NCBI RefSeq assembly: GCF_013410945.1
Contig: NZ_JACCCH010000001.1
Location: 682,001 to 746,000, forward strand
Source of the DNA: Leifsonia sp. AK011
GTDB lineage: Bacteria > Actinomycetota > Actinomycetes > Actinomycetales > Microbacteriaceae
Direction: 5' to 3'
Length of the DNA: 64,000 bases
The notes beneath the pieces are model-generated. The model was not told the origin of the DNA and ran no database searches. It worked only from the letters and a program-made list of their open reading frames with translations. This document shows positions 62,719 to 64,000 of the stretch, piece by piece. The position numbers and the translations under genes are program-made. Numbering within the stretch: the first letter of the stretch is position 1; each line of letters opens with the position of its first letter.

Positions 62719-63492
62719 ATGATCGGCAGCGTCTCCCTCGGTCTTCCCGGTGGGATCGACCACGGCCTGCTTCGCGAGCTGGCTCCGCTCATCGAACGCC
62801 TCGGGTTCCGCGCTCTGTGGCTCAACGACACGTCGCACGGCGACTCGCTCGCGGGGCTCGCTGTCGCGGCATCCGTCACGAGCACGCTCACGCTGGCGAC
62901 GGGTGTCATCCCGCTCGACCGTCGGCCAACCGCTACGCTCACGGGCGAAATAGCTCGACTGCCCGCCGAACGACTCGAGATCGGCATCGGCTCCGGTGGC
63001 GCGCACGCTGCGCTTCACCGGGTGCGGGAGGGCATCGACGTGCTTCGCGCCGCGACCGACGCGACCATCCTCGTTGGTGCGCTCGGTCCTAAGATGCGTG
63101 CACTGGGGGCCGAACACGCCGACGGCCTCCTCCTGAACTGGCTGACTCCACCCGCTGCCGCCGATGCTGTCGCCACCCTGCGGTCCACCGCTCCGCACGC
63201 TCGCGCCGCCCTCTACGCTCGCACGATCGTGGCGACGGATGCCCGCCCCACCCTCGAACGCGAAGCCGCTACCTACGCGTCCTATCCGACCTACGCGGCG
63301 AACCTCGCACGCATCGGTGCGGACATCCTCGACACCACGATCGACGGCACCCTCCCCGGCGCGCTCCGCGCCCGCGTGACCGAGTATCTGGCGTCGGTCG
63401 ATGAGCTCGTGCTGCGTGCGATCGTGGCGAACGACTCGGACCTTCCGGACTTCGTGGCGGCCGCGGCATCCGCCCTGCACGCTGAGCAGTAG
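62719..63492 (+). CDS. LLM class flavin-dependent oxidoreductase
   Basis: 257 residues, TIM-barrel luciferase-like fold. LSL-type start (GSVSLGLPGGIDHGLLRELA), SSVTSTLTLATGVIPLDRRP and LEIGIGSGGAHA are the family segments; probably F420- or FMN-dependent. It is shorter than the usual 300 residues. ATG 62719 was chosen; GTG 62713 overlaps the argA stop. Confidence 0.83.
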   Translation: MIGSVSLGLPGGIDHGLLRELAPLIERLGFRALWLNDTSHGDSLAGLAVAASVTSTLTLATGVIPLDRRPTATLTGEIARLPAERLEIGIGSGGAHAALHRVREGIDVLRAATDATILVGALGPKMRALGAEHADGLLLNWLTPPAAADAVATLRSTAPHARAALYARTIVATDARPTLEREAATYASYPTYAANLARIGADILDTTIDGTLPGALRARVTEYLASVDELVLRAIVANDSDLPDFVAAAASALHAEQ

Positions 63493-63535
63493 CGGGACAC
63501 GCGCGCGGCCTTCCGCGTTAGGCAGAACCCGCGCT

Positions 63536-63541
63536 TAGCCT
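63536..63541 (+). promoter_or_regulatory. -10 hexamer TAGCCT for the last gene
   Basis: It lies 7 nt before ATG 63548. Confidence 0.5.
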
Positions 63542-63547
63542 TGGCAT

Positions 63548-64000
63548 ATGTCGACGTTGAGGAATCCGGTCGGCCCCCAGCCAGCGAGCGTGTACTGGCG
63601 TCGTCGCCTGGTGGTGGGCCTGGGTCTGCTCGCCGTGATTCTCATCGTCGTGCTCATCATCGTCCGGCCCGACTCTGGCACTCCAACGCCGACACCGGCC
63701 CCCTCCGGTTCGTCGAGCGCGGCGCCCAACCCCGACTCGAGCGCTCCCGCCGACGCGGCGTCGGGCTCCGGTGACGTCGCCTGTGATCCGACCAAGCTCA
63801 CTCTCGAGCCCGTGACTGACGCGACCGAGTACCAGGCGGATGGCACTCCCCAGCTGTGGTTCACGGTCAAGAGCACGATGACCGAGCCGTGCACGCTCTC
63901 CGTCGGATCCGACGTCCAGGAGTATCGCATCACGAGCGGGGACGAGCTGATCTGGTCGTCGCGCGACTGCCAGACCGACCCGGTCGCGGCCACCACCGTG
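63548..64000 (+). CDS. Membrane-anchored protein with Ser/Pro-rich linker (3' partial)
   Basis: 151 residues visible; the stop lies beyond the window. A basic N-terminus (VYWRRR) and one transmembrane helix (LVVGLGLLAVILIVVLIIVR) are followed by a Thr/Pro/Ser-rich linker (about 42-76) and a folded extracytoplasmic domain (VACDPTKLTLEPVTDATEYQ) with a beta-sandwich look. Two Cys in TMTEPCTLSV and SSRDCQTDPV may form a disulfide. Family not recognised. Confidence 0.75.
   Translation, partial: MSTLRNPVGPQPASVYWRRRLVVGLGLLAVILIVVLIIVRPDSGTPTPTPAPSGSSSAAPNPDSSAPADAASGSGDVACDPTKLTLEPVTDATEYQADGTPQLWFTVKSTMTEPCTLSVGSDVQEYRITSGDELIWSSRDCQTDPVAATTV

Overview
This 64 kb window is high-GC actinobacterial chromosome. 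Several features point to the family Microbacteriaceae: the gene order tilS-hpt-ftsH-folE-folP-folB-folK-DUF3180-two PH-domain proteins-DUF2520-panC-lysS, a DUF7882-type small protein, a cell-wall protein ending in an LAFTG sorting signal, CW_binding_2 repeats, and the lineage-typical GGTTTCGATAAC...CTACTCAACC palindromes. There is no phage, insertion sequence, CRISPR array or rRNA. The first and last genes are cut by the window edges. Family calls were made by reading the sequence, without database searches.

Layout. 1-5.9 kb: the end of a sortase-anchored SdrD-like surface protein, then MOSC, TspO-like, zinc metallopeptidase, glutaminase and a second metallopeptidase gene. 5.9-17.6 kb: a stress and redox island made of tiny acidic proteins, an SDR, a flavodoxin-fold protein, a GlsB/YeaQ membrane protein, topoisomerase IB, a deaminase, a phytoene-desaturase-like oxidoreductase, a universal stress protein and the RNA polymerase recycling motor HelR with a rifamycin-associated element. 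Six to seven promoters here share one box, GTCAACCCCT, at a fixed distance from a TANNNT -10. 17.7-28.7 kb: a membrane protein with an HExxH motif and apparently an ATT start, then a LacI-controlled sugar module (regulator, binding protein, two permeases, intracellular glycosidase, large secreted wall-bound glycosidase) with four copies of one operator. 28.7-35.7 kb: small regulatory genes, a MacB-like ABC efflux set, a DUF1349 protein and four copies of a palindromic repeat at gene 3' ends. 35.7-36.0 kb: tRNA-Phe, tRNA-Asp and tRNA-Glu. 36.1-40 kb: three paralogous secreted peptidoglycan hydrolases.

40-53.9 kb is housekeeping: pyrophosphatase, tilS, hpt, ftsH, folate synthesis, panC and lysS. 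The 614-bp hpt-ftsH gap is packed with inverted repeats, including two 76-bp hairpins that share their loop but have different, still perfectly paired stems. A second palindrome occurs both inside tilS and upstream of lysS. 53.9-58.8 kb: on the minus strand, a pirin, a class III aminotransferase paired with an APH-fold kinase (resembling the hydroxylysine kinase/phospho-lyase pair), and an XRE regulator with two polytopic membrane proteins. 58.8-64 kb: clpC, an alpha/beta hydrolase, an argA-type acetyltransferase, an LLM-class oxidoreductase and a partial membrane protein.

A window-wide feature is leaderless transcription. At least 17 start codons lie 7-9 nt downstream of a TANNNT hexamer, which was used to fix many starts.
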